Below the pieces are notes generated by a model. It was not told the origin of the DNA and did not search any database. It worked only from the letters and a program-made list of their open reading frames with translations. A program made the translations under genes and the position numbers. 33,997 bases of DNA from Thermoleophilia bacterium (lineage in GTDB: Bacteria > Actinomycetota > Thermoleophilia > Gaiellales > Gaiellaceae): contig JABFWJ010000119.1 of assembly GCA_013362295.1 (NCBI GenBank), forward strand, positions 1 through 33,997, in the 5' to 3' direction. Below, in pieces: positions 1 to 9,345 of this stretch (position 1 is the first letter of the stretch; each line of letters starts with the position of its first letter).

Positions 1-474
1 GAGCGCGTGGCGCGCGTCGCGCTCGTCGGCTCGATGCCGCCGCCGGACGGCGTGCGCGCGCTCCCGCGCGACGTGCAAAACGTCATGCGGGTCGCCCGCG
101 TCGCACCGAGAGTCGCCGCGCGTGGGCTGGAGGCGTGGGGGAAGCGCCCGACGCCTCCGACGGGCGACGTCGTCACGGACGAGGCGTATGCGCGCGGTCG
201 GCTCGAGTCGTTCCGCTACGGCGGCTTGTGGCTCGCGCGCGAGCTCGCGTACCTCGCCCGCCCGTGGGGGTTCGAGCTCGCGGACGTCCGAGCACCGGTC
301 ACGCTCTGGTGGGGCGAGCACGACCGCGTGTGCCCGCCGTCGATCGGCCGCGACTACGAGCAGCGCCTCCCGAACGCCAGCCTCCGCCTGCTCGACGACA
401 ACCACCAGATCCTCTTCACCCGCTGGCGCGAGATCCTCGCGGACGTGTCCCGAGGCGCCACGACCTGCGTCTGA
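1..474 (+). CDS. alpha/beta-hydrolase fold protein, C-terminal part (5' end outside window)
   Basis: Open frame from the window edge; 'VTLWWGEHDRVCPPSIGRDYEQRLPNASLRLLDDNHQILF' resembles the alpha/beta-hydrolase catalytic Asp and His regions. Confidence 0.75.
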   Translation, partial: ERVARVALVGSMPPPDGVRALPRDVQNVMRVARVAPRVAARGLEAWGKRPTPPTGDVVTDEAYARGRLESFRYGGLWLARELAYLARPWGFELADVRAPVTLWWGEHDRVCPPSIGRDYEQRLPNASLRLLDDNHQILFTRWREILADVSRGATTCV

Positions 475-613
475 CCCCATTCGCCCCGCGGCTCGCGTCG
501 GGCCTGTGGAAAACCCGCCCGGGATTGGCTCAACCAAGCCGTTGTGTCATCGCTTTCGGCCACGACCGGCGTCTGACACCAGGGTTGTCCCTCGCAGACA
601 GTCCGCGCCGCGC

Positions 614-1204
614 TCAGCGGGGCGGGCGGAGGGCGGCGAACTCGTCGGTCACCTCGAGCCGGTCCGAGGCGAAGCGGAAGAGCGCCGCCGGGCGCCCGCC
701 TGTGCGACCCGGAGCGCGGCGGCCGTCGACGCGCTCGAGCACGCCGCGGCGCACGAGCACGCGCTGCAGGTTCGTCGCCGACACGTCGTGTCCGAGCGCC
801 GCGACGTACACCTCGCGCAGCTCCGAGATCGTGAACGTCGCCGGCGCGAGCGCGAACCCGAGATTCGTGTACGAGAGCTTCGCCCGCAGGCGCGACTGCG
901 CGGCGCCGACGAACGGAAGCGCACTCTCGGCAGCCGGACGCCAGTCCCCGGGCACATCAGCCTCCGACGAGACGAGCCCGAGGTACGCGGTCGCGACGCT
1001 GCCGTCCTCCAGCACGCGCGTCTCGAGTTGCTCGACGTGCGCGAGCACTGCGAGGTCGACGGCGCGGGCGAGGGCCGATTCGAGCGAGTCGCCCGGCGAA
1101 AGGGCCGCCGCCGGGAGCCGGCCGCCGTCGAGAAGCACGTCGAGCCGCCCGTCCCGCGCACGCATGACGACGCCGAGTGCGACATGAGAAGTAGAATCCG
1201 CCAC
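614..1204 (-). CDS. NrtR-like transcriptional regulator: degenerate Nudix domain plus C-terminal winged helix
   Basis: GTG start at 1204; C-terminal 'LSYTNLGFALAPATFTISELREVYVAALGHDVSATNLQRVLVRRGVLERV' resembles the NrtR winged-helix domain; no intact Nudix box (GX5EX7REUXEEXGU). Confidence 0.65.
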   Translation of the reverse strand: MADSTSHVALGVVMRARDGRLDVLLDGGRLPAAALSPGDSLESALARAVDLAVLAHVEQLETRVLEDGSVATAYLGLVSSEADVPGDWRPAAESALPFVGAAQSRLRAKLSYTNLGFALAPATFTISELREVYVAALGHDVSATNLQRVLVRRGVLERVDGRRAPGRTGGRPAALFRFASDRLEVTDEFAALRPPR

Positions 1205-1229
1205 GGTTTTCGTCCCAGAGTCTAAAACC
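1205..1229. promoter_or_regulatory. Dyad GGTTTT-N13-AAAACC in the divergent spacer; candidate operator
   Basis: Perfect 6-bp inverted repeat inside the 36-bp spacer between the NrtR-like gene and the BMP lipoprotein gene. Confidence 0.4.
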
Positions 1230-1240
1230 TCGGAGGGCCC

Positions 1241-2293
1241 GTGAAGAGACTGATCCCCGTGCTGCTGCTCACCGTCGTGCTCGCCGCCGGCTGCGGCTCG
1301 AAGAAGCAGGCGAACACGACGACGCCGTCGACCCCCTCGCCTTCGCCGACGACCACCTCCGGCTCGTCGTCGGGCGCCGGCTTCAAGGTCGGCCTCAGCA
1401 CGGACATCGGCGGCCTGAACGACCGCAGCTTCAACCACCTCGCGTTCGTCGGCCTGACCCGCGCGGGCCAGCAGCTCGGCGTCCAGACGCGTGTCGTCGA
1501 GTCGAAGTCGCCGTCCGACTACATCCCGAACCTGAGCGCGCTCGCGAAGCAGGGTTACGACCTCGTGATCGGCGTCGGCTTCACCGAGATCCAGGCGATC
1601 GAGGCCGTCGCGAAGCAGTTTCCGAAGACGCACTTCGCGATCGTCGACGTGTCGAATGCCGACGAAGGGAACCTCAAGAACGTCGAAGGCCTGCTCTTCA
1701 AGGAGCAGGAGGCCGGGTACCTCGCGGGGTATGCAGCCGGGCTCGCAGCCAAGGCGCGCGCCGGCACCGCCGTCTCGTCGGTGGGAGGGCAGAAGCAGCC
1801 GCCCGTCGACCGCTACATCGCCGGCTACCAGGCGGGCGCCAAGGCCGCCTTCCCCGGCGTGAAGGTGATCAACGGGTACTCGCAGGACTTCGCGAACCAG
1901 GCGAAGTGCAAGGAGGTCGCGCTCAACCAGATCGCGGGCGGCTCGGCCGTCGTCTTCCAGGTGGCCGGCGGCTGCGGCCTCGGGGCGCTCGACGCCGCGA
2001 AGGAGAAGAAGGTCTGGGGCGTCGGCGTCGACGCCGACCAGGGTTACCTCGGAACGTACGTGCTCACGTCCGCGTTGAAGCGCGTCGACACGGCGGTGTT
2101 CGACTCGATCCGCGACGCGAAGTCCGGCACGTTCAAGGGCGGCCAGGACGCCGTGTACGGGATCAAGGACCAGGGTGTCGGCATCGGGAAGTTCTCGCCC
2201 GACGCACCGAAGGGCATCCCGGCCAAGGTGACCGCGATCCGGCAGCAGATCATCAGCGGCAAGATCAGCAACATCCCGACGACCGTGAAGTAG
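1241..2293 (+). CDS. BMP family (Med/PnrA-like) substrate-binding lipoprotein
   Basis: Lipobox 'LAAGCGS'; 'GLSTDIGGLNDRSFNHLAFVGL', 'GYDLVIGVGF' and 'FPKTHFAIVD' typical of BMP lipoproteins; GGAGG ribosome-binding site before GTG. Confidence 0.9.
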   Translation: MKRLIPVLLLTVVLAAGCGSKKQANTTTPSTPSPSPTTTSGSSSGAGFKVGLSTDIGGLNDRSFNHLAFVGLTRAGQQLGVQTRVVESKSPSDYIPNLSALAKQGYDLVIGVGFTEIQAIEAVAKQFPKTHFAIVDVSNADEGNLKNVEGLLFKEQEAGYLAGYAAGLAAKARAGTAVSSVGGQKQPPVDRYIAGYQAGAKAAFPGVKVINGYSQDFANQAKCKEVALNQIAGGSAVVFQVAGGCGLGALDAAKEKKVWGVGVDADQGYLGTYVLTSALKRVDTAVFDSIRDAKSGTFKGGQDAVYGIKDQGVGIGKFSPDAPKGIPAKVTAIRQQIISGKISNIPTTVK

Positions 2294-2310
2294 CGAGAGG
2301 AAGGAGCGGC

Positions 2311-2694
2311 ATGGCCGAGTTGTCCGAGAGACACCAGGAGCTGCTGAAGGGGAAGAACTTCGGCGTCGTCGCCACCGTCGGCGACGACGGGCGCCCGCAG
2401 ACGAGCGTCGTGTGGGTCGACACCGACGGCGAGAACGTCGTCTTCAACACGACGAACAAGCGCGCGAAGGGCCGCAACCTGCGCGCGAACCCGATCGTGA
2501 GCATCAGCGTCTGGGACAACGGCGACCCGTACAGCTACTTCGAGGTGCAGGGCCCGGCAGAGCTGACCGAGGAAGGCGCGGCCGAGCACATCAACGACCT
2601 CTCCCGGCGCTACGAAGGCAAGGACTTCCACACCCCGGTCGACCGCGTGATCGTCCGCGTCCGGCCGCGCAGGGTCCTCGACCACATGGAGTAG
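2311..2694 (+). CDS. PPOX-class, probably F420-dependent, oxidoreductase
   Basis: 'NFGVVATVGDDGRPQTSVVWVDTDGENVVFNTTNKRAKGRNLRANPIVSISV' split-barrel family signature. Confidence 0.88.
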   Translation: MAELSERHQELLKGKNFGVVATVGDDGRPQTSVVWVDTDGENVVFNTTNKRAKGRNLRANPIVSISVWDNGDPYSYFEVQGPAELTEEGAAEHINDLSRRYEGKDFHTPVDRVIVRVRPRRVLDHME

Positions 2695-2739
2695 ACAGCA
2701 CCCGTAGCTGAATACCTGCATAGCCCGTATGCTCGCGCG

Positions 2740-4095
2740 ATGGCCGTGATCGACCTCCGGGCCGCAGCGCAGGACCATCTCTGGCTCCACTTCACGCGCA
2801 TGTTCGGCTACGAGCCGCCCGTGATCGTGCGCGGCGAGCACTGCTACCTCTGGGACGACCGGGGGAACAAGTACCTCGATGCGTTGGCCGGTCTCTTCTC
2901 GGTCAACATCGGCTACTCGTATGGGGACGAGATCGGCCGCGCGGCGCACGAGCAGATGCGCGAGCTGCCGTTCTACACGAACTGGTCGTACGCGCATCCG
3001 CGCGCGATCGAGCTCGCCGCGAAGCTCGCCGAGCTCGCGCCGGAGCACATCAACCGCGCGTTCTTCGTCTCGGGCGGCTCCGAGGCGGTCGAGTCGGCGT
3101 GGAAGCTCGCGCGCCAGTACCACATGGCGAACGGCGAGCGCCGCTGGAAGGCGGTCTCGCGCCGGACCGCCTACCACGGCACGACGATGGGCGCGCTCTC
3201 GATCAACGGCATCCCGGCGTTGCGCGCGCCGTTCGAGCCCCTCGTCCCGGACGTGATCCATGTGCGCAACACCAACCGCTATCACCGGCCGCCGGACGAG
3301 ACCGAGGAGCAGTTCACGCAGTTCCTGCTCACCGACTTGGACGAGGCGATCCAGCAGGCGGGGCCGGAGACGGTCGCCATGGTCATCTTCGAGCCCGTTC
3401 AAAACGCCGGCGGCTCGTTCATGCCCCCGGCCGGCTACTTCCGCGGCGTACGGGAGATCTGCGACCGCTACGGGATCCTGCTCTGCGCCGACGAGGTGAT
3501 CACCGCCTTCGGCCGCACCGGCGAGTGGTTCGGGAGCCTGAAGTTCGACATCCGGCCCGACCTGATCACCTGCGCGAAGGGGCTCTCCTCGAGCTATGCG
3601 GCGATCGGCGCGGTCCTCGTCGCAGACAAGGTCTACGAGGCCTTCGGCACGGAGACCGCGATGTACGCGCACGGCATCACCTTCGGAGGCCATCCCGTCG
3701 GCTGCGCCGTCGCGCTGAAGAACCTCGAGATCATGGAGCGCGAGGGGATCGTCGAGCACGTCGCCGAGACCCAGGACGGCTTCCGCGCGCAGCTCGCGAC
3801 CCTGCTGGAGCTCGACATCGTCGGCGACGTGCGCGGCACCGGCTACCTCTGGGCGCTCGAGCTCGTCAAGGACAAGGCGACGCGCGAGACGTTCGACGAC
3901 GACGAGTCCGAGACGCTCCTGCGCGGCTTCCTCTCGCCGCGCCTCTTCGAGCGCGGGCTGATCTGCCGCGCAGACGACCGCGGCGACCCCGTCGTCCAGA
4001 TCTCCCCGCCGCTCGTGGCCGGGCAGGAGGAGTTCGATCAGATCGTGGGAATTCTCGGTGAGGTGCTCACCGAGGCCTGGCAGCGCATCACCTAA
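2740..4095 (+). CDS. Class III (omega) aminotransferase, PLP-dependent
   Basis: 'FVSGGSEAVESAWKLARQYH', 'GILLCADEVITAFGRTGEWF', 'LITCAKGLSSSYAAIGAVLV' class III motifs. Confidence 0.93.
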   Translation: MAVIDLRAAAQDHLWLHFTRMFGYEPPVIVRGEHCYLWDDRGNKYLDALAGLFSVNIGYSYGDEIGRAAHEQMRELPFYTNWSYAHPRAIELAAKLAELAPEHINRAFFVSGGSEAVESAWKLARQYHMANGERRWKAVSRRTAYHGTTMGALSINGIPALRAPFEPLVPDVIHVRNTNRYHRPPDETEEQFTQFLLTDLDEAIQQAGPETVAMVIFEPVQNAGGSFMPPAGYFRGVREICDRYGILLCADEVITAFGRTGEWFGSLKFDIRPDLITCAKGLSSSYAAIGAVLVADKVYEAFGTETAMYAHGITFGGHPVGCAVALKNLEIMEREGIVEHVAETQDGFRAQLATLLELDIVGDVRGTGYLWALELVKDKATRETFDDDESETLLRGFLSPRLFERGLICRADDRGDPVVQISPPLVAGQEEFDQIVGILGEVLTEAWQRIT

Positions 4096-4116
4096 CACGG
4101 AGCTAGGGAGGCACGG

Positions 4117-5652
4117 ATGACAGCGGTCGCCGAGGAAACGACGACATTCGCACTCGTCGAGAAGAGCAAGCTGATCAAGTCGCTTCGCCACTTCGACATG
4201 GTGTTCTTCACCGTCTGCGCGTTCGTCGGGCTCGACACGCTCGGTACCGTCGCGTCGAACGGCCCCGAAGGCTTCCGCTGGCTCGTCGTGCTCGCGCTCG
4301 TCTTCGTCGCGCCCTACATGCTCGTGATGGCGGAGGTCGGCAGCGCGTTCGTCATGGAGGGCGGCCCCTACGAATGGGTGAAGCTCGCGTTCGGCCGCTT
4401 CCATGGCGGCATCGCCGCGATCCTGTACTGGGTCACGAATCCGTTCTGGGTCGGCGGCTCGCTCGCCTTCATCGCGACCGACTCGTGGCGCGCGAACGTT
4501 TTCGGCGTCGGCCACGGCACGTTCGGCGACTACCTCTTCAAGTTCGTCTTCATCTGGATCTCGATCGGCGTCGCGATCGTGTCGCTGCGCTACGGGAAGT
4601 GGATCCCGAACGTCGGCGGCTTCCTGCGCATCATCGTGCTCGGCTTCTTCTCCTTCACGGTGCTGCTCTACGGGATCGAGCACGGCTTTGCCGGCTTCTC
4701 GGTGAGCGACATGTCGCCGACGAAGGCGGTGTTCCTCGGGCTCGTGCCGGTGCTGCTCTTCAACTACGTCGGCTTCGAGCTGCAGAACGGCGCCGCCGAG
4801 GAGATGGACAATCCACAACGCGACGTACCGATCTCCGTGCTGCAGAGCGGGGTCATCGGCGTGCTCCTCTACGTCGTCCCGATCCTCGGCATCGTCCTGA
4901 TCCTTCCGGCGAAGGACGTGACCGGCATCGGCGGGTTCATCGACGCCGTGACGAAGACGTTCAGCGTTTACGGCGGCGCCGCGCACACGTTGCTCGTGCT
5001 GATGACGATCTGCTTCGTGGGGACGCTCGTGACCTCGGGCGCCGTGTGGATGATCGGCTCGGACCGCATCCAGGCGGTCGCCGCCTACGACGGCTCGTTC
5101 ATCCCCTGGTTCGGCGTGTTCAACAGGACGTTCGGCACGCCGGTCCGCGTGAACGTGATGTCGGGCGTCGTCTCGACGCTCTTCTGCTTCGCCGCGATCG
5201 CGTTCTTCGACAGCGGCGCCGACAGCACCTTCCAGGTCGTGCTCGACATCGCGATCTCGACGACGTTGATCTCGTACGTGTGGATCTTCCCGGCGGCGCT
5301 GAAGCTGCGCTACACGCACCCGGACGTGCCGCGGCCGTACCGGCTCCCGGTCTCGTGGATGTGGGTCGGCTCGCTCCTGATCACGGCCTGGGTCGCGCTC
5401 GGCTCCTTCGTCGCGATCTTCCCCGGCGTGCTCGAGAAGATTTTCGGCGTCCCCTATGACTTCAAGGACAACTGGGGTGTCGGCCGCGGCAAGTTCGAGC
5501 TCTACACGCTGGTGTCGCTCGGGGCGATCATCGCGTTCGGCATCGTCGGGTACATCCTGGGGCGCGACGTCCGCAAGGAAGCAGTGGCGAGCGAAGGCGC
5601 CCGGACCGAGCCGACCCACCTCCCGCCGGACATGGGTGAGCTCCCCGCGTAG
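4117..5652 (+). CDS. APC family amino-acid/polyamine permease
   Basis: About 12 hydrophobic segments; N-terminal 'FDMVFFTVCAFVGLDTLGTVASNGPEGF'; 'YVGFELQNGAAEEMDNPQRDVP'. Confidence 0.9.
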   Translation: MTAVAEETTTFALVEKSKLIKSLRHFDMVFFTVCAFVGLDTLGTVASNGPEGFRWLVVLALVFVAPYMLVMAEVGSAFVMEGGPYEWVKLAFGRFHGGIAAILYWVTNPFWVGGSLAFIATDSWRANVFGVGHGTFGDYLFKFVFIWISIGVAIVSLRYGKWIPNVGGFLRIIVLGFFSFTVLLYGIEHGFAGFSVSDMSPTKAVFLGLVPVLLFNYVGFELQNGAAEEMDNPQRDVPISVLQSGVIGVLLYVVPILGIVLILPAKDVTGIGGFIDAVTKTFSVYGGAAHTLLVLMTICFVGTLVTSGAVWMIGSDRIQAVAAYDGSFIPWFGVFNRTFGTPVRVNVMSGVVSTLFCFAAIAFFDSGADSTFQVVLDIAISTTLISYVWIFPAALKLRYTHPDVPRPYRLPVSWMWVGSLLITAWVALGSFVAIFPGVLEKIFGVPYDFKDNWGVGRGKFELYTLVSLGAIIAFGIVGYILGRDVRKEAVASEGARTEPTHLPPDMGELPA

Positions 5653-5677
5653 TGCGCGCGCGACTACGCTGCGAGGA

Positions 5678-6583
5678 ATGCAGCGCTCGATCGGGATCAC
5701 GCTCGTCGCGGTGGCGGCGGCGCTCTGGGGGCTGGACGCGTGGATCCGGCGCCCGCTCGCGCACTCGACCGCGGTCGCGACGATCGTGTTCGGCGAGCAC
5801 CTGGTGCTCGTCGCGGTCACGCTGCCGCTGCTCCTCGGTGCGCTCGCCGCGCTCTTCCGGCTCGGGTGGCGGTACATCCTCGCGGCCGTGGTGATCGGCG
5901 CCGGCTCGTCGGCCGTGGCGACGATCTTGTTCACGCAGGCTTTCGTCGACGGCGACCCGATCACGCCGGTCGTCCTCCAGAAGCTGCAGCCGGTGATCGC
6001 GGTGGTCGCCGCACGCCTCGTGCTCGGCGAGCGGCCGCGGCCCCGCTTTGCGCTCTATCTCGTGCCGGCCCTGGTCGGCGCCTGGCTGATCGGCGTGCCG
6101 CGTCCGTTCCACCCGTCGGCGCACGGCGTGAAGCCGACGCTCTTCGCGCTCGGGGCCGCCGGGCTCTGGGCGCTCGGCACGGTGCTCGGGCGTTACCTTG
6201 CGCAGCGGCTGGCGTTCCAACACGTGACGACACTGCGCTTCGCGTTCGGCCTGCCGGCGAGCGCGATCGCGCTGCTCGTGCTCGGCGCGCCGGCCTTCGC
6301 GTCGGGCCACGACACGCTCTGGATCGCCGTGCTCGCGCTCGTGACCGGGCTCGTCGCGCTCAGTCTCTACTACTACGGGCTGCGCACGACGCCGGCCGTC
6401 GCCGCGACCCTCGCGGAGCTCGCGTTCCCGATCACGGCCGTGCTCGTCGGGTACTTCAAGTTCGGGTTCACGCTCACCGGCTGGCAATGGGTCGGTGTCG
6501 CGGTGACGACGCTCGTGGTCGCGCTGCTGCCCGTGCGGCCGTACGACCCCGTCGAGTACGTCCCCGCGCCCGCACCGGCGTGA
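5678..6583 (+). CDS. EamA/DMT superfamily transporter
   Basis: Ten hydrophobic segments in two halves; 'AAALWGLDAW...', 'AAGLWALGTVLGRYL', C-terminal 'ATLAELAFPITAVLVGYFKFG'. Confidence 0.85.
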   Translation: MQRSIGITLVAVAAALWGLDAWIRRPLAHSTAVATIVFGEHLVLVAVTLPLLLGALAALFRLGWRYILAAVVIGAGSSAVATILFTQAFVDGDPITPVVLQKLQPVIAVVAARLVLGERPRPRFALYLVPALVGAWLIGVPRPFHPSAHGVKPTLFALGAAGLWALGTVLGRYLAQRLAFQHVTTLRFAFGLPASAIALLVLGAPAFASGHDTLWIAVLALVTGLVALSLYYYGLRTTPAVAATLAELAFPITAVLVGYFKFGFTLTGWQWVGVAVTTLVVALLPVRPYDPVEYVPAPAPA

Positions 6584-7449
6584 CCGACATCACGCTCTGC
6601 GACGTCGGACCGCGCGACGGCCTGCAGAACGAGCCGGACACGCTGCCGCCCGCCGTGCGCGCCGATCTCGTGTCGCGCCTCGCCGCCGCCGGCGTTCCGC
6701 GGATCGAGGCGGTTTCGTTCGTCCGCGACGACCGCGTCCCGCAGATGGCGGGCGCGGAGGACGTGGTCGCCGCTGCCGAACCGGGAGGGGCGGAGCTCAC
6801 GGGGCTCGTGCTCAACGAGCGCGGCTACGAGCGCTTCGCCTCGACGCGGCTCGACCGGGTCAACTGCACGCTCGCCGCCACCGAGGAGTTCAACCGGCGG
6901 AACGGCAACGCCACGCTCGACGAGGCCGTCGAGCGCGTGCGCGCGATCGTCGCGGCGGCAGCGGTTCCGGCGACCGTGACCGTGTCCTGCTCCTGGGGGT
7001 GCCCGTTCGAGGGCGAGGTCGACCCCGGCGTCGTCGCCGACCTGTGTGAGCGCCTCGTCGATGCCGACGAGCTCGTCCTCGCGGACACGATCGGCGTCGC
7101 GACGCCGCGGCGCGTGCGCCGGCTCGTCGAGCGCGTCGCGATCCTCGCGAAGCCGGTCGGCGCGCACCTGCACAACACGCGCAACACCGGCTACGCCGCC
7201 GCCTGGGGTGCGCTCGACGGCGGCGCAACCGTGCTCGACGCCTCGATCGGCGGCCTCGGCGGCTGCCCGTTCTCTCCGCAGGCAACTGGAAATGTCGCCA
7301 CGGAGGATCTCGTGTGGCAGCTCGAGCGCGACGGCGTGCGCACGGGCATCGACGTGGACGCGCTCGTCGCGATCACGCGCCGGCTCGAGCAGCTCCTCGG
7401 GCGCCGCCTCGAAGGCTCGCTCTACCGCGCGGCGAGCTGGCCGGCGTAA
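6580..7449 (+). CDS. Hydroxymethylglutaryl-CoA lyase-like protein
   Basis: 'ITLCDVGPRDGLQNE', 'LADTIGVATP', 'GAHLHNTRNTGYAAAWGALDGGATVLDASIGGLGGCPFSPQATGNVATED'; GTGA overlap with upstream gene. Confidence 0.88.
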   Translation: MTDITLCDVGPRDGLQNEPDTLPPAVRADLVSRLAAAGVPRIEAVSFVRDDRVPQMAGAEDVVAAAEPGGAELTGLVLNERGYERFASTRLDRVNCTLAATEEFNRRNGNATLDEAVERVRAIVAAAAVPATVTVSCSWGCPFEGEVDPGVVADLCERLVDADELVLADTIGVATPRRVRRLVERVAILAKPVGAHLHNTRNTGYAAAWGALDGGATVLDASIGGLGGCPFSPQATGNVATEDLVWQLERDGVRTGIDVDALVAITRRLEQLLGRRLEGSLYRAASWPA

Positions 7450-8009
7450 TGGAGATCTCCGTCGACGGAAAGCGCGTCGTCGAGCTCGAGTCGTTCAGCG
7501 AGGGCGACGCCGACGCTGCAAGGGCCGACGACGCAGAGCTGCTCTGGGTGCACTCCAACGAAGACCTGAGCCCGCACGGGTTCCGTCGCGCAGGCGCGTA
7601 CCTGCGCATGCACGCTGAGCAGGTGCCGGTCCGGGCGCGTGCCGAGCCGCCGCTGCTGGAGGAGCGCGACTACGCGGAGGTACTCGCGCGCGCCTACGCA
7701 GGCCTCTGGGGGCACAAGCACGTGTCGCCGCTCGCGGCTCCGCCCGAGGGCACGGTCGTCGTCGGGGTCCCGGTCGTCGGGCTCTGCCGCGTGTGGACGT
7801 CCGAGCGACTGATCGACGGCCCGGGCGTCCTCCCGGAGGGGCGGTCGCCCGACGCATACGCCTCGCTCCTCGTGGCCGCGTGCGCGGTGCTCGGCCCCGG
7901 CCCTGCCGACCTCGACTCGTGGGGCGACGCCGACGATGTGATCGAGGCCTACGAGGATCTCGGCTTCGACGTCGTCGAGCGCGTGCAGGGCTGGGAGCTC
8001 CCGCTCTAG
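7449..8009 (+). CDS. Conserved hypothetical protein
   Basis: 186-aa frame translationally coupled to the upstream gene (TAATG overlap). Confidence 0.6.
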   Translation: MEISVDGKRVVELESFSEGDADAARADDAELLWVHSNEDLSPHGFRRAGAYLRMHAEQVPVRARAEPPLLEERDYAEVLARAYAGLWGHKHVSPLAAPPEGTVVVGVPVVGLCRVWTSERLIDGPGVLPEGRSPDAYASLLVAACAVLGPGPADLDSWGDADDVIEAYEDLGFDVVERVQGWELPL

Positions 8010-8016
8010 CCCCAAC

Positions 8017-8037
8017 CTGATTCGCGCAGCGAACCAG
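8017..8037. repeat. REP-like palindrome copy A (9-bp arms, 3-nt loop)
   Basis: CTGATTCGC-GCA-GCGAACCAG, one wobble-compatible mismatch; inverted relative to copy B. Confidence 0.75.
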
Positions 8038-8072
8038 ATTGGAGATTCTGTGGTCTGGGTGCGAAGGGCTCG

Positions 8073-8101
8073 AATCTGGTTCGGCTGCGCCGAATCAGAT
8101 T
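8073..8101. repeat. REP-like palindrome copy B (13-bp arms, 3-nt loop)
   Basis: AATCTGGTTCGGC-TGC-GCCGAATCAGATT, one G.U-compatible mismatch; lies between convergent stops at 8009 and 8110. Confidence 0.8.
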
Positions 8102-8109
8102 CACCCGCG

Positions 8110-8595
8110 TCAGACGCGCCACGGCTCGTCCGTGTCCGGGAAGCCGTCGCCGGCGGAGGCGAGCTTCGGGATCAGGAACGAGCGCGCGAACTCGCACACG
8201 ACCTCGCGGCGCTGGTTGACGCCGCGGGTGCGCACGCCGACGATGCCGTGCGTGGGGCGCGACCGCGACTCGCGCACCGACGTCACCTCCGTCTCCGACC
8301 AGATCGTGTCGCCGACGAAGACCGGGTGGGGGAGGCGGATCTCCGTCCATCCGAGGTTCACCGCGCCGGCCTGCGACGTGTCCGCGACGGAGAGGCCGAG
8401 CACCAGCGCGAGCGTGAACGTGGAGTTGACGAGGATGCGGCCCCATTCGGTCTCCTTCGCCGCCTCCTCGTTGAAGTGCAGCTCATTGGTGTTCAGCGTG
8501 AGCATCGTGAAGAGGAGGTTGTCCGTTTCCGTCACCGTGCGTCCGATCGCCGAGCGGTACACCGCCCCGACGCTGAAGTCTTCGTAGTGACGCAT
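8110..8595 (-). CDS. MaoC family dehydratase
   Basis: Hotdog-fold signature '[42 protein letters not shown]' and 'VFVGDTIWSETEVTSV'. Confidence 0.9.
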   Translation of the reverse strand: MRHYEDFSVGAVYRSAIGRTVTETDNLLFTMLTLNTNELHFNEEAAKETEWGRILVNSTFTLALVLGLSVADTSQAGAVNLGWTEIRLPHPVFVGDTIWSETEVTSVRESRSRPTHGIVGVRTRGVNQRREVVCEFARSFLIPKLASAGDGFPDTDEPWRV

Positions 8596-9332
8596 CAGAA
8601 GAACGCGAGCTTCACGATCAGCACGATGGCGACGATTGCGACGACGACCATGACGAGCATCACGAGGCCGCTCGCGGCTGACCTGACCTGTGACCCCGGC
8701 CCGACGAGGGCCTGCTCGAGCTGCCGCTCGACGTAGGCGTTGATCCGCTCCTCGAATCTCGACTCGATCGTGTCCGCCCGCTCCGTCTTCAGCGGCTTCG
8801 ACGCGGCCGGGGCGCCGTCGACGGAGAGCTCGTAGATGTGCTCGTGCTGGATGTCCTTCAGGTTCTGCTGTCCGAGGTCGTGCACCTGGACGCCGTCGGG
8901 CAGCTGGTTGCCGAGGAGCGCGCGGGTCGTCTCGGAGACGAGGATCTGGCCGCCGTGGCCGGCGGCAGAGATGCGCGCCGCCCGCACGACGTCGATGCCG
9001 AGGTAGCCCTCATCGCCGAGGCTCGGCTCGCCGGTGTGCAGCCCCATGCGCACGCGCACCTCGACGCCGTGCGGCCACGTGTGACCGCGCAGCGTTCGCT
9101 GCGCGTCGACGGCGGCGCCGACGGCGTCACGTGCACGCGGGAAGGAGAAGAAGAACGAATCGCCCTGCGTGTCGATCTCCGTTCCGCCGCGGGCGCCGAA
9201 GGCCTCGCGCACGATCCGCCGGTGCTCGCGCGCGAGCTCCGCGAAGTCGTCGCCGAGCTCCTGCAGCAGACGCGTCGAGCCTTCGACGTCGGTGAAGACG
9301 AACGTGACGGTGCCGCCCGGCAGGCCGCTCAT
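8595..9332 (-). CDS. Class III adenylate/guanylate cyclase domain protein with a C-terminal TM anchor
   Basis: '[19 protein letters not shown]', '[13 protein letters not shown]', '[25 protein letters not shown]'; C-terminus '[24 protein letters not shown]'; TGATG overlap with maoC-like gene. Confidence 0.9.
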   Translation of the reverse strand: MSGLPGGTVTFVFTDVEGSTRLLQELGDDFAELAREHRRIVREAFGARGGTEIDTQGDSFFFSFPRARDAVGAAVDAQRTLRGHTWPHGVEVRVRMGLHTGEPSLGDEGYLGIDVVRAARISAAGHGGQILVSETTRALLGNQLPDGVQVHDLGQQNLKDIQHEHIYELSVDGAPAASKPLKTERADTIESRFEERINAYVERQLEQALVGPGSQVRSAASGLVMLVMVVVAIVAIVLIVKLAFF

Positions 9333-9338
9333 CGCGCC

Positions 9339-9345
9339 TACGCTA
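9339..9345. promoter_or_regulatory. Overlapping antiparallel -10 boxes (TACGCT on +, TAGCGT on -) in an 18-bp divergent spacer
   Basis: +: TACGCT-N6-GTG(9351); -: TAGCGT-N7-ATG(9332). Confidence 0.5.

Noticed and set aside
475-613. GTGTCA...TGACAC and repeated GTCTGAC motifs as a possible repeat element
   Set aside because: Matches are only 6-9 nt and imperfect; not enough to distinguish from chance.
2044-5964. 1306-aa minus-strand ORF in the track
   Set aside because: Lies antisense to the BMP, PPOX, aminotransferase and APC genes; low-complexity Arg/Asp/Glu/Val-rich translation typical of antisense frames in GC-rich DNA.
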